A DNA stretch of 64,000 bases, taken from NCBI GenBank assembly GCA_900552005.1, contig URXU01000008.1:7835-71834 (forward strand). Reading direction: 5' to 3'. Position numbers and translations under genes: made by a program. The notes under the pieces were generated by a model, which was not told the origin of the DNA, did not search any database, and worked only from the letters and a program-made list of their open reading frames with translations. Of this stretch, positions 26,381 to 36,232 are shown piece after piece. The stretch comes from an uncultured Phascolarctobacterium sp. (lineage in GTDB: Bacteria; Bacillota; Negativicutes; Acidaminococcales; Acidaminococcaceae). Positions within the stretch are counted from its first letter, which is position 1. Each line of letters starts with the position of its first letter.

Positions 26381-27434
26381 CGAAAACTCCGCCTTTCATG
26401 ACGGTTTTCTGAGTGCCGGGAACAACATGACCCAGTTCGTAGAAAACTTCTCCGGCTGCACGCAGATGTTCACGAACAGCGTCAGCTTCATCAGCACCTA
26501 CAACCAATACCATGCCTACGCCCATATTGAAAGTGCGGTACATTTCTTTCCAGGGAACATTACCCCATTCCTGCAGTTTTTTGAATACCACAGGTACTTC
26601 CCATGCTTCCGCATTAATTTCTGCATCACAATCAGCCGGCAGAATACGAGGAATATTATCATAAAAGCCGCCGCCAGTAATATGCACCATACCGTGCAAA
26701 TCAAATTTTTCAATTAACGGCAGGCAGGTTTTGGGATAAAGTCTGGTAGGAGTAAGCAATTTTTCTCCTAAGGTACAGCCAAATTCCTCAATTTGAGTAT
26801 CCATATTAAAGCCCATAGCTTCAAAGCAGATTTTGCGTACCAGAGAAAAACCATTGGAATGAACACCGCTGGAAGGCAGGCCCAATAAAACATCACCGGG
26901 CTGTACTTTTTCACCGGTAATCATTTTGCTGCGGTCTACTACGCCTACGCAAAAGCCGGCAATATCATATTCATTTTTTGCATAAAATCCGGCCATCTCG
27001 GCAGTTTCGCCGCCAATTAAAGCGCAGCCTGATTCTTTGCAGGCATCGGCAACGCCTTTAACAATATTGGCAACTTTTTGGGAGTCAACTTTATCTACAG
27101 CAATATAATCCAGGAAAAACAGAGGTTCAGCGCCCTGTACCAGAATATCATTAACACACATTGCCACGGCATCCTGGCCAATAGTATCGTGTTTATCAGC
27201 CATAAAAGCCAGTTTCAATTTTGTACCCACACCGTCAGTACCGGAAACCAGTACGGGTTCCTTATACTTGCCGGCGTTAAGAGCAAACAGGCCGCCAAAG
27301 CCGCCTAAGTCACCAATTACTTCAGGACGATAAGTTGCGCGTACGCTGTCTTTCATCAGTTCAACAGCTTTATTGCCGGCATCAATATCCACACCGGCAT
27401 CAGCATAGGTAAATTGTTTCTTTTCTTCGCTCAT
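26373..27434 (-). CDS. purM: Phosphoribosylformylglycinamidine cyclo-ligase (AIR synthetase)
   Basis: 353 residues, ATP-dependent ring closure to AIR. YADAGVDIDAGNKAVELMK, SGTDGVGTKLKLAF, GGETAEMAGFY and GLPSSGVHSNGFSLVRK are standard family segments. GGAGGCAGTC precedes the ATG, 12 bases after the purF stop. Confidence 0.97.
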   Translation of the reverse strand: MSEEKKQFTYADAGVDIDAGNKAVELMKDSVRATYRPEVIGDLGGFGGLFALNAGKYKEPVLVSGTDGVGTKLKLAFMADKHDTIGQDAVAMCVNDILVQGAEPLFFLDYIAVDKVDSQKVANIVKGVADACKESGCALIGGETAEMAGFYAKNEYDIAGFCVGVVDRSKMITGEKVQPGDVLLGLPSSGVHSNGFSLVRKICFEAMGFNMDTQIEEFGCTLGEKLLTPTRLYPKTCLPLIEKFDLHGMVHITGGGFYDNIPRILPADCDAEINAEAWEVPVVFKKLQEWGNVPWKEMYRTFNMGVGMVLVVGADEADAVREHLRAAGEVFYELGHVVPGTQKTVMKGGVFGE

Positions 27435-27446
27435 GACTGCCTCCTG

Positions 27447-28877
27447 TTATTCCGCTCTGTTTTCAGGTTCCTGACTGATTACGCTGTCAGCACCGTCAGG
27501 ATATTTGGCATTAAAGCACGCGCAGCACAGGCCTTCTGGCTCAATGGCGCTGATAGCGCGTTTCATGCCTTCCATAGATATATAATGCAGACTGTCAGCA
27601 CCGATGTATTTGCAGATTTCTGCTTCAGTACAACGGGCAGCAATCAATTCCTTACGTTCAGAAGTATCAATACCATAATAGCAGGAATCAGTTACCGGCG
27701 GAGAAGTAATGCATACATGCACTTCTCTTGCCCCTGCTTCTTTCAGCAGTTTGACAATCTTAACGCTGGTAGTGCCACGTACAATGGAGTCATCTACCAT
27801 TACTACTGATTTTCCGGCTACTACACTGCGTACGGGGTTTAATTTAAGACGTACGGCGTTTTGTCTCTGTTTTTGTGTAGGCTGAATAAAGGTGCGTCCC
27901 ACATAACGATTTTTGGTCAAGCCTTCCATAAAGGGAATGCCTGCTTCCAGCGCATAGCCTACAGCAGCCGGGGTGCCGGAATCCGGAACGGAAATTACGA
28001 TATCCGGGTTAATGTCTTTCGTTTCCTTCGCCAGCTCACGGCCCATCTGAATACGGGCACCATAAACATCCTGTTTGTCGATAATGCTGTCATTGCGGGC
28101 AAAATATACATATTCAAATACGCAGTGCGCAGTATGTGCCGGCATCTTATCAGCCCACATAATGCTTTTCGGTTCTTCAGTATCACTGTCGATAATCAGC
28201 ATTTCGCCGGGTTTGACGTCACGAATCATTTCTGCACCGACCAGATCAAAGGCGCAGGACTCGGAAGCCACACACCAGCCGTCATTCATTCTGCCCAGGC
28301 ACAGGGGACGGAAACCATACGGGTCGCGTACGGCAATAATCTTATCGTCAGTCATAATCAGGATGGCATACGCACCCTGAATCTGGTTTACAGCTTCCGC
28401 AACACGTTCTTCAATGGTTGCTTTGCGGCTGCGGGCTAAAAGACTTAAAACAACTTCCGTATCAACAGTAGTCTGAAAAATGGCGCCTTCCTGAGCCAGC
28501 TGTTCACGTAATTTACCGGCATTAGTCAGATTACCATTATGGCTCAAGGCCAGATTGCCGCCGTCAAAATAAACTTTCAGAGGCTGAATATTATAAGCCA
28601 TGCTGGCACCGGTAGTGGAATAACGCACATGACCAATAGCCATATGACCCTGCAGTTCAGCAACACCGTCTTTATATACGTCTGCTACCAGACCCATTCC
28701 TTTTTTAATCTGCATGGTACGGCCGTCAGCCACCACAATACCGGTACTTTCCTGACCGCGATGCTGCAGAGCATAAAGTCCCCAATAAGTATTTAAAGCA
28801 ACATCTTCAGTATGACTGTAAATACCGAATACGCCGCATTCTTCATGCAGCTTGTCATCTTGAAAAAATTTTTCCAC
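27447..28877 (-). CDS. purF: Amidophosphoribosyltransferase, Fe-S type
   Basis: Commits PRPP to purine synthesis using glutamine. GTG at 28877 is used: AAAGGAG lies 7 bases upstream, whereas the longer frame would start inside purE without a ribosome binding site. The catalytic Cys is residue 14 (EECGVFGIY), implying a 13-residue propeptide as in Bacillus-type enzymes. The PRPP loop VVMVDDSIVRGTT and the cysteine pattern near the end (ARCTEAEICKY; GLCCACFNAKYP) mark the [4Fe-4S] oxygen-sensitive subgroup. Second gene of the operon. Confidence 0.96.
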   Translation of the reverse strand: MEKFFQDDKLHEECGVFGIYSHTEDVALNTYWGLYALQHRGQESTGIVVADGRTMQIKKGMGLVADVYKDGVAELQGHMAIGHVRYSTTGASMAYNIQPLKVYFDGGNLALSHNGNLTNAGKLREQLAQEGAIFQTTVDTEVVLSLLARSRKATIEERVAEAVNQIQGAYAILIMTDDKIIAVRDPYGFRPLCLGRMNDGWCVASESCAFDLVGAEMIRDVKPGEMLIIDSDTEEPKSIMWADKMPAHTAHCVFEYVYFARNDSIIDKQDVYGARIQMGRELAKETKDINPDIVISVPDSGTPAAVGYALEAGIPFMEGLTKNRYVGRTFIQPTQKQRQNAVRLKLNPVRSVVAGKSVVMVDDSIVRGTTSVKIVKLLKEAGAREVHVCITSPPVTDSCYYGIDTSERKELIAARCTEAEICKYIGADSLHYISMEGMKRAISAIEPEGLCCACFNAKYPDGADSVISQEPENRAE

Positions 28878-28893
28878 AGTAGCTCTCCTTTGT

Positions 28894-29391
28894 TTATTTA
28901 CTTTCAGCACGAAGTTTAGCCAGCTTTTCGCCTTTAGCCTTTACTTCTTCCTGCATCTGTACTCTGTGAGCAGCTAGTTTTTCTACCAGTTCCGGATATT
29001 TTACCGCCAGAATTTGCACCGCAAACAAAGCTGCATTTTTCGCACCGTTAATAGCCATGGTAGCGACAGGGATACCGGAAGGCATCTGTACAAAGCTCAG
29101 CAGGGCATCCATACCATTCAGAGGCGTTGCATTAATGGGAATACCTATTACCGGAACAGTGGTATATGCTGCAATAACGCCGCCAAGATGCGCAGCTGCA
29201 CCGGCTGCGGCAATAATAACTTCTACCCCGCGCTCACGTGCGCCGGCTGCGAATTCATGCACCACATCCGGAGTACGATGAGCAGAAGCAACTACAACTT
29301 CTACCTCTACGCCAAATTCCTTTAATGTTTTTTCAGCTGGTTCCAAAATAGGCCAGTCAGAATTGCTGCCCATAATGATTGCAACTTTCAT
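28894..29391 (-). CDS. purE: N5-carboxyaminoimidazole ribonucleotide mutase
   Basis: 165 residues; class I PurE, opening with VAIIMGSNSDWPILEPA. It contains SAHRTPD and AGAAAHLGGVIAAYTTVPVIG, the substrate-binding segments. First gene of the operon, with the promoter about 130 bases upstream and a terminator-like hairpin in the leader. purK, purC, purB, purL/Q/S and a transformylase are not in this cluster. Confidence 0.96.
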   Translation of the reverse strand: MKVAIIMGSNSDWPILEPAEKTLKEFGVEVEVVVASAHRTPDVVHEFAAGARERGVEVIIAAAGAAAHLGGVIAAYTTVPVIGIPINATPLNGMDALLSFVQMPSGIPVATMAINGAKNAALFAVQILAVKYPELVEKLAAHRVQMQEEVKAKGEKLAKLRAESK

Positions 29392-29422
29392 TTAAACTAC
29401 CTCCCTTGATAACTATGCGTCT

Positions 29423-29487
29423 AAAAAACAAAGCCCAAGTAAATTTATTAACATGCAAAACAGTAAATAAACATCTATCTCGGGCTT
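29423..29487 (-). promoter_or_regulatory. Leader terminator (attenuator candidate) of the purine operon
   Basis: On the minus strand AAGCCCGAG (29479-29487) pairs with CTTGGGCTT (29431-29439), with one G-U pair, closing a 39-base loop that itself contains TTTATT/AATAAA. TGTTTTTTAG follows at once. It lies between the promoter and purE, so it should end most transcripts unless something prevents folding. I recognise no known riboswitch class. Confidence 0.6.
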
Positions 29488-29522
29488 CAATATAATCAGA
29501 AATAATAATATGATACACTTTA

Positions 29523-29551
29523 ATTTTACCAATAGCAGGCCGCAGTGTCAA
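29523..29551 (-). promoter_or_regulatory. Promoter of the purine operon
   Basis: TTGACA (29546-29551) and TAAAAT (29523-29528), 17 bases apart on the minus strand; near-consensus sigma-70 type. Confidence 0.8.
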
Positions 29552-29614
29552 ATAAATTGTGAACTTTTTAACACTTTTGCTAAAAAACGTTCGGATAACA
29601 GCAGAAAATAAAAA

Positions 29615-29641
29615 ACCTGCCTGTCCAAAAGACAGGCAGGT
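29615..29641 (-). terminator. Terminator of clpB
   Basis: Perfect 11-bp stem (ACCTGCCTGTC and complement) with a 5-base loop and a T-run on the minus strand, four bases after the clpB stop. Confidence 0.9.
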
Positions 29642-29645
29642 CACA

Positions 29646-32186
29646 TTATTTAACTTTTACATCAACCTGATCATTGTTCATAAAGACTTCCACATTTTCA
29701 CCGTTTTTAATTTCACCAGCTACAATCTTGCGTCCCAGAACATTTTCTACAGTATGAACAATCAAACGTTTTAAAGGTCTTGCGCCAAAGGCAGGATCAA
29801 AACCAGCCTCAGCCAAATGCGCAACTGCCTCGTCAGTAGCCGTAAGCTTGATTTCCAATTGCTTGGTCAGGCGATCGGAAAGTTCGTGCAATACCAGTTT
29901 GACAATATCCTTAATCTGTTCAGCCTGCAGAGGTTTGAAGACTACAATATCGTCAACCCTGTTAAGAAATTCCGGACGGAAGAAGCCCATCAGCATTTTC
30001 TGAATTTCTTCTCTGTCCATGCTGCCCTGATGTTTCATAATTTCGCTGCTGCCCAGATTGCTGGTCATAATAATCAAGGTATTTTTAAAGTCAACGCTGC
30101 GTCCCTGACCATCAGTCAGACGTCCGTCATCCAATACCTGCAGCAATACATTGAAAACATCGGCATGAGCTTTTTCAATTTCATCAAGCAAAATAACGCT
30201 GTACGGATGACGGCGTACGGCTTCCGTCAGCTGGCCGCCTTCATCATAGCCGACATATCCTGGAGGTGCGCCAATCAAACGGGATACGGTATGCTTTTCC
30301 ATGTATTCGCTCATATCGATACGCACCATATTGCGTTCATCATCAAACAATACTTCAGCCAGAGTTTTGGCCAATTCCGTCTTGCCGACACCGGTAGGTC
30401 CGAGGAAGATAAATGAACCGATTGGACGGTTGGGGTCCTTGATGCCCGCACGGGCACGGATAACTGCTTCACTGACAGCTTTAACGGCTTCATCCTGCCC
30501 AATAACACGCTGATGCAGGATTTCTTCCAGATGAATGAGTTTTTCACGTTCACCGCTGCCCAATCTGGAAACAGGAATGCCGGTCCAGGTGCTGACAACC
30601 TTGGCAATATCTTCTTCGTCCACTTCTTCTTTTAAAAGAACATTTTCATTGCCGTTTTTATCTTTTGCGGACAGCTCAGCCAGTTCTTTCTGCAAAGCCG
30701 GCAAACGGCCATATTTTAACTCGGCCAATTTGTTCAGATCATAACTGCGTTCAGCTTGCTCCATCTGCTGCTTAACCGCATCGATTTCCTTTTTAACTTC
30801 TCTTACACGGGCAATAGAAGCTTTTTCAGCATCCCAACGTTTAACAAGCTCATCATTTTCCTTGCGCAGTTTGGCCAGTTCTTCCTCAATTTTTGCCAGA
30901 CGTTCTTTAGACTGGTCATCGTCTTCTTTGCTTAATGCCTGAGCTTCAATTTCCAGCTGCAGAATGCGGCGCTTGCTTTCATCAAGCTCCGTGGGCAGAG
31001 AGTCTATCTCCGTACGCAGCCGGGCAGCAGCTTCATCAACCAGATCGATAGCCTTGTCAGGCAAAAATCTGTCATTAATATAACGATTGGACAGTACGGC
31101 CGCAGCAACCAGCGCGGCATCTTTAATACGTACGCCATGATGCACTTCATAGCGTTCACGCAGACCGCGCAGAATGGAAATAGTATCTTCTACATTCGGC
31201 TGTTTAACCATTACCGGCTGAAAACGACGTTCCAGGGCACTGTCTTTTTCAATATATTTGCGGTACTCATTAAGAGTAGTAGCGCCAATGCAGCGCAATT
31301 CTCCTCTGGCCAGCATCGGTTTCAGAATATTGCCGGCATCCATAGCGCCTTCGGCGGCACCGGCACCAACTACCGTATGCAGTTCATCAATGAACATAAT
31401 AATTTGTCCGGCACTGTCTGAAACAGCTTTCAGTACTTTTTTCAAACGCTCTTCAAATTCACCGCGGAATTTGGCGCCGGCAACCAAGGCTGCCAGATCA
31501 AGAGCATATAAAGTTTTGTTTTTCAGACTTTCAGGTACATCTCCGGCCACAATACGGCGTGCCAAGCCTTCAACAATAGCCGTTTTGCCGACACCTGGTT
31601 CACCAATAAGGACAGGATTGTTTTTCTTTCTGCGGGACAGAATCTCTACTACACGGCGTATTTCCTCATCACGGCCAATTACAGGATCCAATTTACCGGC
31701 TTTGGCTTTGGCAGTTAAATCCTGACCGTATTTTTCCAAAGTTTTTTTGGTTTCGTCATCAGCTGCGCTGTTTTGATACTGCATATAGGCAGCCTCAGCT
31801 TTTTTGCGGTCAATACCGTATTTTCTGAACAGGGAAACAACCTCGCTGTCGCCGTCACTGATAATCGTGGCTACCAAACTGCCGATGGTAATTTCTCCCT
31901 TACCCTGCTGCAGCATGGCCATTACGCGGGCAAAACCAGTACCCATCATTAGCTGACGGTCCTGACCTTTGACACCAGGAATCTTGCTTACCAGAGCTTT
32001 GGCATCTCTGGTAAAATCATCAATATTAACATTCAGGCTTTGCAGCAAAAATTTAAAGAAACCGTCACTGCCACATAAAGCAGCTACTACATGAGCCGTA
32101 GTAAGCTCTTGATGGTAATTCATGACAGCCTGCTGCTGAGCAGCTTCTAAAATGGATTTTACTTCTTCACTGTAGCGTTCTTCCAT
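29646..32186 (-). CDS. clpB: Chaperone ClpB (disaggregase)
   Basis: 846-residue hexameric AAA+ protein that extracts polypeptides from aggregates together with DnaK. It has an N-terminal Clp_N repeat domain, NBD1 with Walker A GEPGVGKT, a middle coiled-coil (rich in Lys/Glu/Leu, about residues 405-520) that distinguishes ClpB from ClpA/C, NBD2 with Walker A GPTGVGKT, and a C-terminal ClpB_D2-small domain. Arginine-rich [15 protein letters not shown] and [17 protein letters not shown] are typical. Monocistronic, with its own promoter and terminator. Confidence 0.97.
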   Translation of the reverse strand: MEERYSEEVKSILEAAQQQAVMNYHQELTTAHVVAALCGSDGFFKFLLQSLNVNIDDFTRDAKALVSKIPGVKGQDRQLMMGTGFARVMAMLQQGKGEITIGSLVATIISDGDSEVVSLFRKYGIDRKKAEAAYMQYQNSAADDETKKTLEKYGQDLTAKAKAGKLDPVIGRDEEIRRVVEILSRRKKNNPVLIGEPGVGKTAIVEGLARRIVAGDVPESLKNKTLYALDLAALVAGAKFRGEFEERLKKVLKAVSDSAGQIIMFIDELHTVVGAGAAEGAMDAGNILKPMLARGELRCIGATTLNEYRKYIEKDSALERRFQPVMVKQPNVEDTISILRGLRERYEVHHGVRIKDAALVAAAVLSNRYINDRFLPDKAIDLVDEAAARLRTEIDSLPTELDESKRRILQLEIEAQALSKEDDDQSKERLAKIEEELAKLRKENDELVKRWDAEKASIARVREVKKEIDAVKQQMEQAERSYDLNKLAELKYGRLPALQKELAELSAKDKNGNENVLLKEEVDEEDIAKVVSTWTGIPVSRLGSGEREKLIHLEEILHQRVIGQDEAVKAVSEAVIRARAGIKDPNRPIGSFIFLGPTGVGKTELAKTLAEVLFDDERNMVRIDMSEYMEKHTVSRLIGAPPGYVGYDEGGQLTEAVRRHPYSVILLDEIEKAHADVFNVLLQVLDDGRLTDGQGRSVDFKNTLIIMTSNLGSSEIMKHQGSMDREEIQKMLMGFFRPEFLNRVDDIVVFKPLQAEQIKDIVKLVLHELSDRLTKQLEIKLTATDEAVAHLAEAGFDPAFGARPLKRLIVHTVENVLGRKIVAGEIKNGENVEVFMNNDQVDVKVK

Positions 32187-32286
32187 TATCGCTACACCTC
32201 CTCTATCTAAAGGTTATTAAAATAAAACTTGTTTATCTTAATTATCACACTTACCGGAAATCCCTTAGCGGTATTCCGCAAGTCTT

Positions 32287-32315
32287 ATTATATCAGTAAA
32301 AGTCAAAAAGTCAAA
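32287..32315 (-). promoter_or_regulatory. clpB promoter with AGTCAAA direct repeats
   Basis: TTGACT (32309-32314) and TATAAT (32287-32292) are 16 bases apart on the minus strand. Two copies of AGTCAAA (plus strand 32301-32307 and 32309-32315) overlap the -35. They resemble the heptads of a CtsR box but with one base between them and not the usual three. Confidence 0.65.
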
Positions 32316-32443
32316 TATTTTTATTTGATTTTTACAGGAATTTTTCCTTCTTCCATTGACAACACTTAACAATTGTGCAAAAATGTAGCTATTCTTTTGC
32401 TTTTGTTAGCACTTTGTATTTTTTGTTTAAGGAAGGTTTAAGT

Positions 32444-32806
32444 ATGTCACCACAATCGTTACTGCGAGGATTCGCCATTTTGCTTTTCCTGCAATGGATC
32501 AGCACACTTATTATTTCTTTTCTGCAGATTCCTTTTCCGCCCTCACTGCTGGGCATGCTGCTGCTTACGCTTCTTTTGGGTACCGGTACTATCCGAGTAG
32601 CTACCATTGAAGATATCTGCACTTTATTAATTGAAAAAATGGGTATGTTATTTCTGCCGGCCGGCGTCAGCATGATTCTTTATCTTGATGTTATTGAGGC
32701 TGAATTTTCCGCAATTGCTCTGACCATTATTATCAGCAGTTTTGCGGTACTGGTAGTTACTGCCTTTTTTCTGGAAATAGTCCTTAAAAAAGGAGGTAAA
32801 GCTTAA
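32444..32806 (+). CDS. lrgA: LrgA/CidA family holin-like protein
   Basis: 120 residues with about four membrane helices. ATG at 32444 follows AAGGAAGG at proper distance; the frame is open upstream but without a start signal. LRGFAILLFLQWISTL and IPFPPSLLGMLLLTLLL fit the CidA/LrgA pattern. Works with LrgB in control of murein hydrolase activity, or, by more recent evidence for the family, in pyruvate uptake. Confidence 0.93.
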   Translation: MSPQSLLRGFAILLFLQWISTLIISFLQIPFPPSLLGMLLLTLLLGTGTIRVATIEDICTLLIEKMGMLFLPAGVSMILYLDVIEAEFSAIALTIIISSFAVLVVTAFFLEIVLKKGGKA

Positions 32807-33519
32807 TGTTTCCTGATTTATTGCTTAATTCGCCGCTTTTTGGTATTGGTCTTACCATCATCATCTACTGTGCCTGTGAAATAATTGTTGAACGTCTGGA
32901 ACTGGATATCATTCCGCCGTTTGTTCTGGCCTGCCCGATTATTATTGCCATTTTGCTGCTTAATCCGCAAATTAAATATGAACAGTATGCCTCCGGCGGC
33001 AGCCTGGTTAATTTTCTTCTGGGACCTGCAACCATAGCCCTGGCACTGCCGCTGATTCGTAACCGCAAAATAATCAAACGTCATGCCGGTATTATTCTCG
33101 GCGGTATTACCATTGCCACACTGACAGCAATTTTCTCCATTTATATCTGCGGTAAAGTTTTTGGCACCAGTGAAGAAGTTCTGCTTTCTCTGCTGCCTAA
33201 ATCCGTTACAACGCCTATCGCCATCGAAATTTCCAATACAATCGGCGGTATCGCTCCTTTAACAGCGGCTGCCGTTATCTTTACCGGTATGATCGGCGCT
33301 ACCTTCAATCATAAGATTCTCAGTCTTTTCGGCATTAAAAATGATCTGGCGGCCGGCCTGGCCATCGGTGCTTCCAGTCACGGTCTGGGCACCAGCGTCT
33401 GCTCCCGTGTCAGTCCAGTACAGCTTGCAATCGGCGGCGTAGCTATTGCCCTGACAGGTATTGCTACCTCTATTCTGGTACCTTTGCTGCTCCCGGTATT
33501 GAAAAGCATCTTTGGCTGA
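32806..33519 (+). CDS. lrgB: LrgB/CidB family membrane protein
   Basis: 237 residues, about seven helices. It overlaps the lrgA stop by one base (TAATG) and shares its ribosome binding site GGAGG inside lrgA. PLFGIGLTIIIYCACE, LLPKSVTTPIAIEIS and GASSHGLGTS are diagnostic. The LytSR regulators that often accompany it are not present here. Confidence 0.95.
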   Translation: MFPDLLLNSPLFGIGLTIIIYCACEIIVERLELDIIPPFVLACPIIIAILLLNPQIKYEQYASGGSLVNFLLGPATIALALPLIRNRKIIKRHAGIILGGITIATLTAIFSIYICGKVFGTSEEVLLSLLPKSVTTPIAIEISNTIGGIAPLTAAAVIFTGMIGATFNHKILSLFGIKNDLAAGLAIGASSHGLGTSVCSRVSPVQLAIGGVAIALTGIATSILVPLLLPVLKSIFG

Positions 33520-33540
33520 TAATGCATCTATAAAAAGCAA

Positions 33541-33576
33541 AAAGGAAGTTGAACATTTTGTTCAGCTTCCTTTTTT
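33541..33576. terminator. Terminator after lrgAB
   Basis: AAAGGAAGTTGAAC pairs with GTTCAGCTTCCTTT (one G-U) around a 5-base loop, followed by TTT on the plus strand; A-rich on the other side, so probably shared with the convergent gene ending at 33586. Confidence 0.85.
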
Positions 33577-33585
33577 ATTTTTATC

Positions 33586-33846
33586 TCACAGATGCTCAAT
33601 CGCACCTCTTAGTTCCGTAAAAACTACGGCTGCCTGACTGGCAGGATAAACCTGACACGGAAGTGCTTTCAAATCCTCCGGGCGCCATCCCTGTCTGGCC
33701 GCAGCCAGCTGCTGCACTGCCTCATCAAGATTTTCGGCAATAACTACAGCAATAGCATCCAGATAAAATTCACTGTTAATACAGGGTTCTTCAATCATAC
33801 TGTGACTGTGATAAGTCTTATTATGACGCCAAACATATACATTCAT
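33586..33846 (-). CDS. Small protein of unknown function in the metH operon
   Basis: 86 residues, beginning MNVYVWRHNKTYHSHSM. I do not recognise a family. It is soluble, rich in acidic and aromatic residues with no membrane segment. GGAGGTGCTGG gives a strong ribosome binding site, and it starts 23 bases after the metH stop, so it is the last gene of the metF-metH operon. Many of the residues suggest a compact alpha/beta fold; no metal motif beyond scattered His/Cys. Confidence 0.65.
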   Translation of the reverse strand: MNVYVWRHNKTYHSHSMIEEPCINSEFYLDAIAVVIAENLDEAVQQLAAARQGWRPEDLKALPCQVYPASQAAVVFTELRGAIEHL

Positions 33847-33869
33847 TTGCCAGCACCTCCCGCGTCTAT

Positions 33870-36230
33870 TCAGGCAAAAATCTTATTGGCATAATTTACC
33901 GCGCTTACCGCGTTGGGCGCATAACCGTCGGCGCCTATTGCTTCAGCATATTCTTCCGTCAGTACTGCACCGCCTACCAAAACCTTGCAGTCAACAGCGC
34001 TCTCACGCAGAGCCTTAATAGTCGCTTCCATCGCGCTGACCGTTGTTGTCATTAAAGCTGAAAGTCCGACAAGTTTAGCCTGATTTTCTGCTGCAGCCTG
34101 CACAATCTGCTCAGCCGGTACATCCTTGCCCAGATCAATAACCCGATAGCCGTAATTTTCCAGCAGCACCTTGACAATATTCTTACCGATATCATGAATA
34201 TCACCATGTACTGTTGCTATGATAATTACTTCGCCGTTACTGCTGCTGCTTCCTCCTACGGCTTCACGAATAACGTCAAAAGCAGCCTTGGCCGCGTCGG
34301 CGCTCATCAAGAGCTGCGGCAAAAACATGGTTTTCTTTTCAAAACCGTCACCCACGTAATCCAGCGCCGGAATCATATATTTATTGATAACATCCAACGG
34401 AGCCTCATCAGCCAAGGCAGCCTTGGCCGCTCTGCTGCTTTCTCCTGACAGCCCTTTAACAATGGCGTCATAAAGATTCATTTCATTCATTACAAACGCC
34501 GCTGTTTTCGGCGCAGCAGCATATTTTTCTACATATTGCTTGCAGCCTTCATCCAGTCCGCTTAAAGCACGATAACCGTAATATACATCCATCATTACCT
34601 TGCTCTGCGGGTTAATAATGCCGCAGGACAATCCGGCCTGCAAAGCCATGGCAAAAAAAGCGCCATTTACGGCATCGCGCCCAGGCAGTCCAAAGGAAAT
34701 ATTGGAAACACCCATAACCGTTCTAATGTGACGCTGATGCAGAGCTGCAATAATCTCCAGGGCAACTTTGGCATTTTCACTGCCGGTGCTGATGGTAAGC
34801 GCCAAAGGATCTACAATAATATCTTTCTGCGCAATACCGTAAGCCGCTGCCCGCTGAATAATTTTTTCCGCAACAGCCAGGCGTTCTGCTGCCGTTACGC
34901 CGATACCGCTGTCATCAAGCGTCAGGGCAACCAGTACGGCCCCATATTTTTTTGCCAGCGGCAGGACTCTGGACAAACATTCTTCCTTACCGTTCACCGA
35001 GTTCAGCAGCGGGCGCCCGTTATAAAGGCGCAAAGCTTTTTCCATGGCTTCATAATTGGAAGTATCAATCTGCAAAGGCGTATCTGTAACTGCCTGCAAA
35101 GCCTGCACAGCTTTGGCTGACATAACCGGCTCATCAACTCCGGCCGCACCAACGTTCACATCAAGTATATGGGCACCAGCATTGATTTGTTCCAAACCCA
35201 AACGGCATACATAATCAAGATCCCCCTGCTGCAGCGCTTCTTTTAAACGCGGTTTGCCCGTGGGATTGATTCTTTCACCAATCAATACCGGCTCACGGCC
35301 AATTTCCACAACTTTGCCGTAAGATGACACGGCGGTAAATTCACACTGGCGGCTGCCTCCGGCAGGCAGCTGAGCACACCTTGCCGTCATGGCGGCAATA
35401 TGCGCGGGCGTAGTACCGCAGCAGCCGCCGGCAATGCTCACACCCTGCTGAATCAGTTCCTGCATCAGTCCGGCAAATTCTTCCGGTCCTACATCAAAGC
35501 ATGTTTTGCCGTCACGTTCCACCGGCAGACCGGCATTAGGATTAAACACCAGCGGCAAGCCGGTATATTTCTTAAGCTGCGGCAGTAATCTTAACATTTG
35601 GGCAGGACCAAGGCCACAGTTGCAGCCGATGGCATCGGCGCCCAAACCTTCCAGCATCAAGGCTGCCGCTGCCGCGTCACCGCCAGTAAGCAATTTACCG
35701 TTTTCATCAAAAGTCATGGTAACTACCACCGGCAATTCACTGTTTTCCTTAGCCGCCAGCAATGCGGCTTTGGCTTCATAAGTGTCACTCATGGTTTCGA
35801 TGAGTATTAAATCTGCACCGGCAGCACAGCCGCTGCGAACAATTTCTCCGTAAATATCTACGGCTTCTTCAAAAGGCAAATCCCCATAGGGGGCCAATAA
35901 CTTGCCGGTAGGGCCCAAATCCAGCGCAACAAAGGTTTTTTCCTTCTCCCCGCACGCTTCCCGTGCCAGTTTAACCGCGGCTGCCACTACATCAGCAGTC
36001 GAAATATCAGTCCCGGCAAATTTCAGTCTATTAGCTCCAAAAGTATTGGTCTTAATAATATTGGCACCGGCAGCAAGATAAGCCTGATGCACCTCGCGAA
36101 TCACAGCCGGATGACTGAAATTCCAAAGTTCCGGCAATTCACCTGGCTGCAAACCACGTGCCTGCAGCATAGTGCCCATGGCACCGTCAAAAAAAAGTAA
36201 TTCTTTTCCCAGCAATTGTCTGAATTCCAT
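33870..36230 (-). CDS. metH: Cobalamin-dependent methionine synthase lacking the reactivation domain
   Basis: Transfers a methyl group from methyltetrahydrofolate through cobalamin to homocysteine. 786 residues starting at ATG 36230 behind AGAGGA. Homocysteine/zinc domain first (zinc ligands in CNCGLGP and GGCCGTTP), then the folate (pterin) domain from about residue 310 (EPVLIGERINPTGK), then the helical cap and the cobalamin domain with the DxHxxG motif in VHGDIHDIGKNIV. The protein ends after the B12 domain; the AdoMet-binding reactivation domain of E. coli MetH is a separate gene directly upstream. This split is known from Thermotoga. Confidence 0.95.
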   Translation of the reverse strand: MEFRQLLGKELLFFDGAMGTMLQARGLQPGELPELWNFSHPAVIREVHQAYLAAGANIIKTNTFGANRLKFAGTDISTADVVAAAVKLAREACGEKEKTFVALDLGPTGKLLAPYGDLPFEEAVDIYGEIVRSGCAAGADLILIETMSDTYEAKAALLAAKENSELPVVVTMTFDENGKLLTGGDAAAAALMLEGLGADAIGCNCGLGPAQMLRLLPQLKKYTGLPLVFNPNAGLPVERDGKTCFDVGPEEFAGLMQELIQQGVSIAGGCCGTTPAHIAAMTARCAQLPAGGSRQCEFTAVSSYGKVVEIGREPVLIGERINPTGKPRLKEALQQGDLDYVCRLGLEQINAGAHILDVNVGAAGVDEPVMSAKAVQALQAVTDTPLQIDTSNYEAMEKALRLYNGRPLLNSVNGKEECLSRVLPLAKKYGAVLVALTLDDSGIGVTAAERLAVAEKIIQRAAAYGIAQKDIIVDPLALTISTGSENAKVALEIIAALHQRHIRTVMGVSNISFGLPGRDAVNGAFFAMALQAGLSCGIINPQSKVMMDVYYGYRALSGLDEGCKQYVEKYAAAPKTAAFVMNEMNLYDAIVKGLSGESSRAAKAALADEAPLDVINKYMIPALDYVGDGFEKKTMFLPQLLMSADAAKAAFDVIREAVGGSSSSNGEVIIIATVHGDIHDIGKNIVKVLLENYGYRVIDLGKDVPAEQIVQAAAENQAKLVGLSALMTTTVSAMEATIKALRESAVDCKVLVGGAVLTEEYAEAIGADGYAPNAVSAVNYANKIFA

Positions 36231-36232
36231 TA

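Noticed and set aside
32187..32443. CIRCE heat-shock element at clpB
   Set aside because: A GTTAGCACTTT stretch exists near 32405 but has no matching inverted arm at 9 bases; it lies in the lrgA leader.
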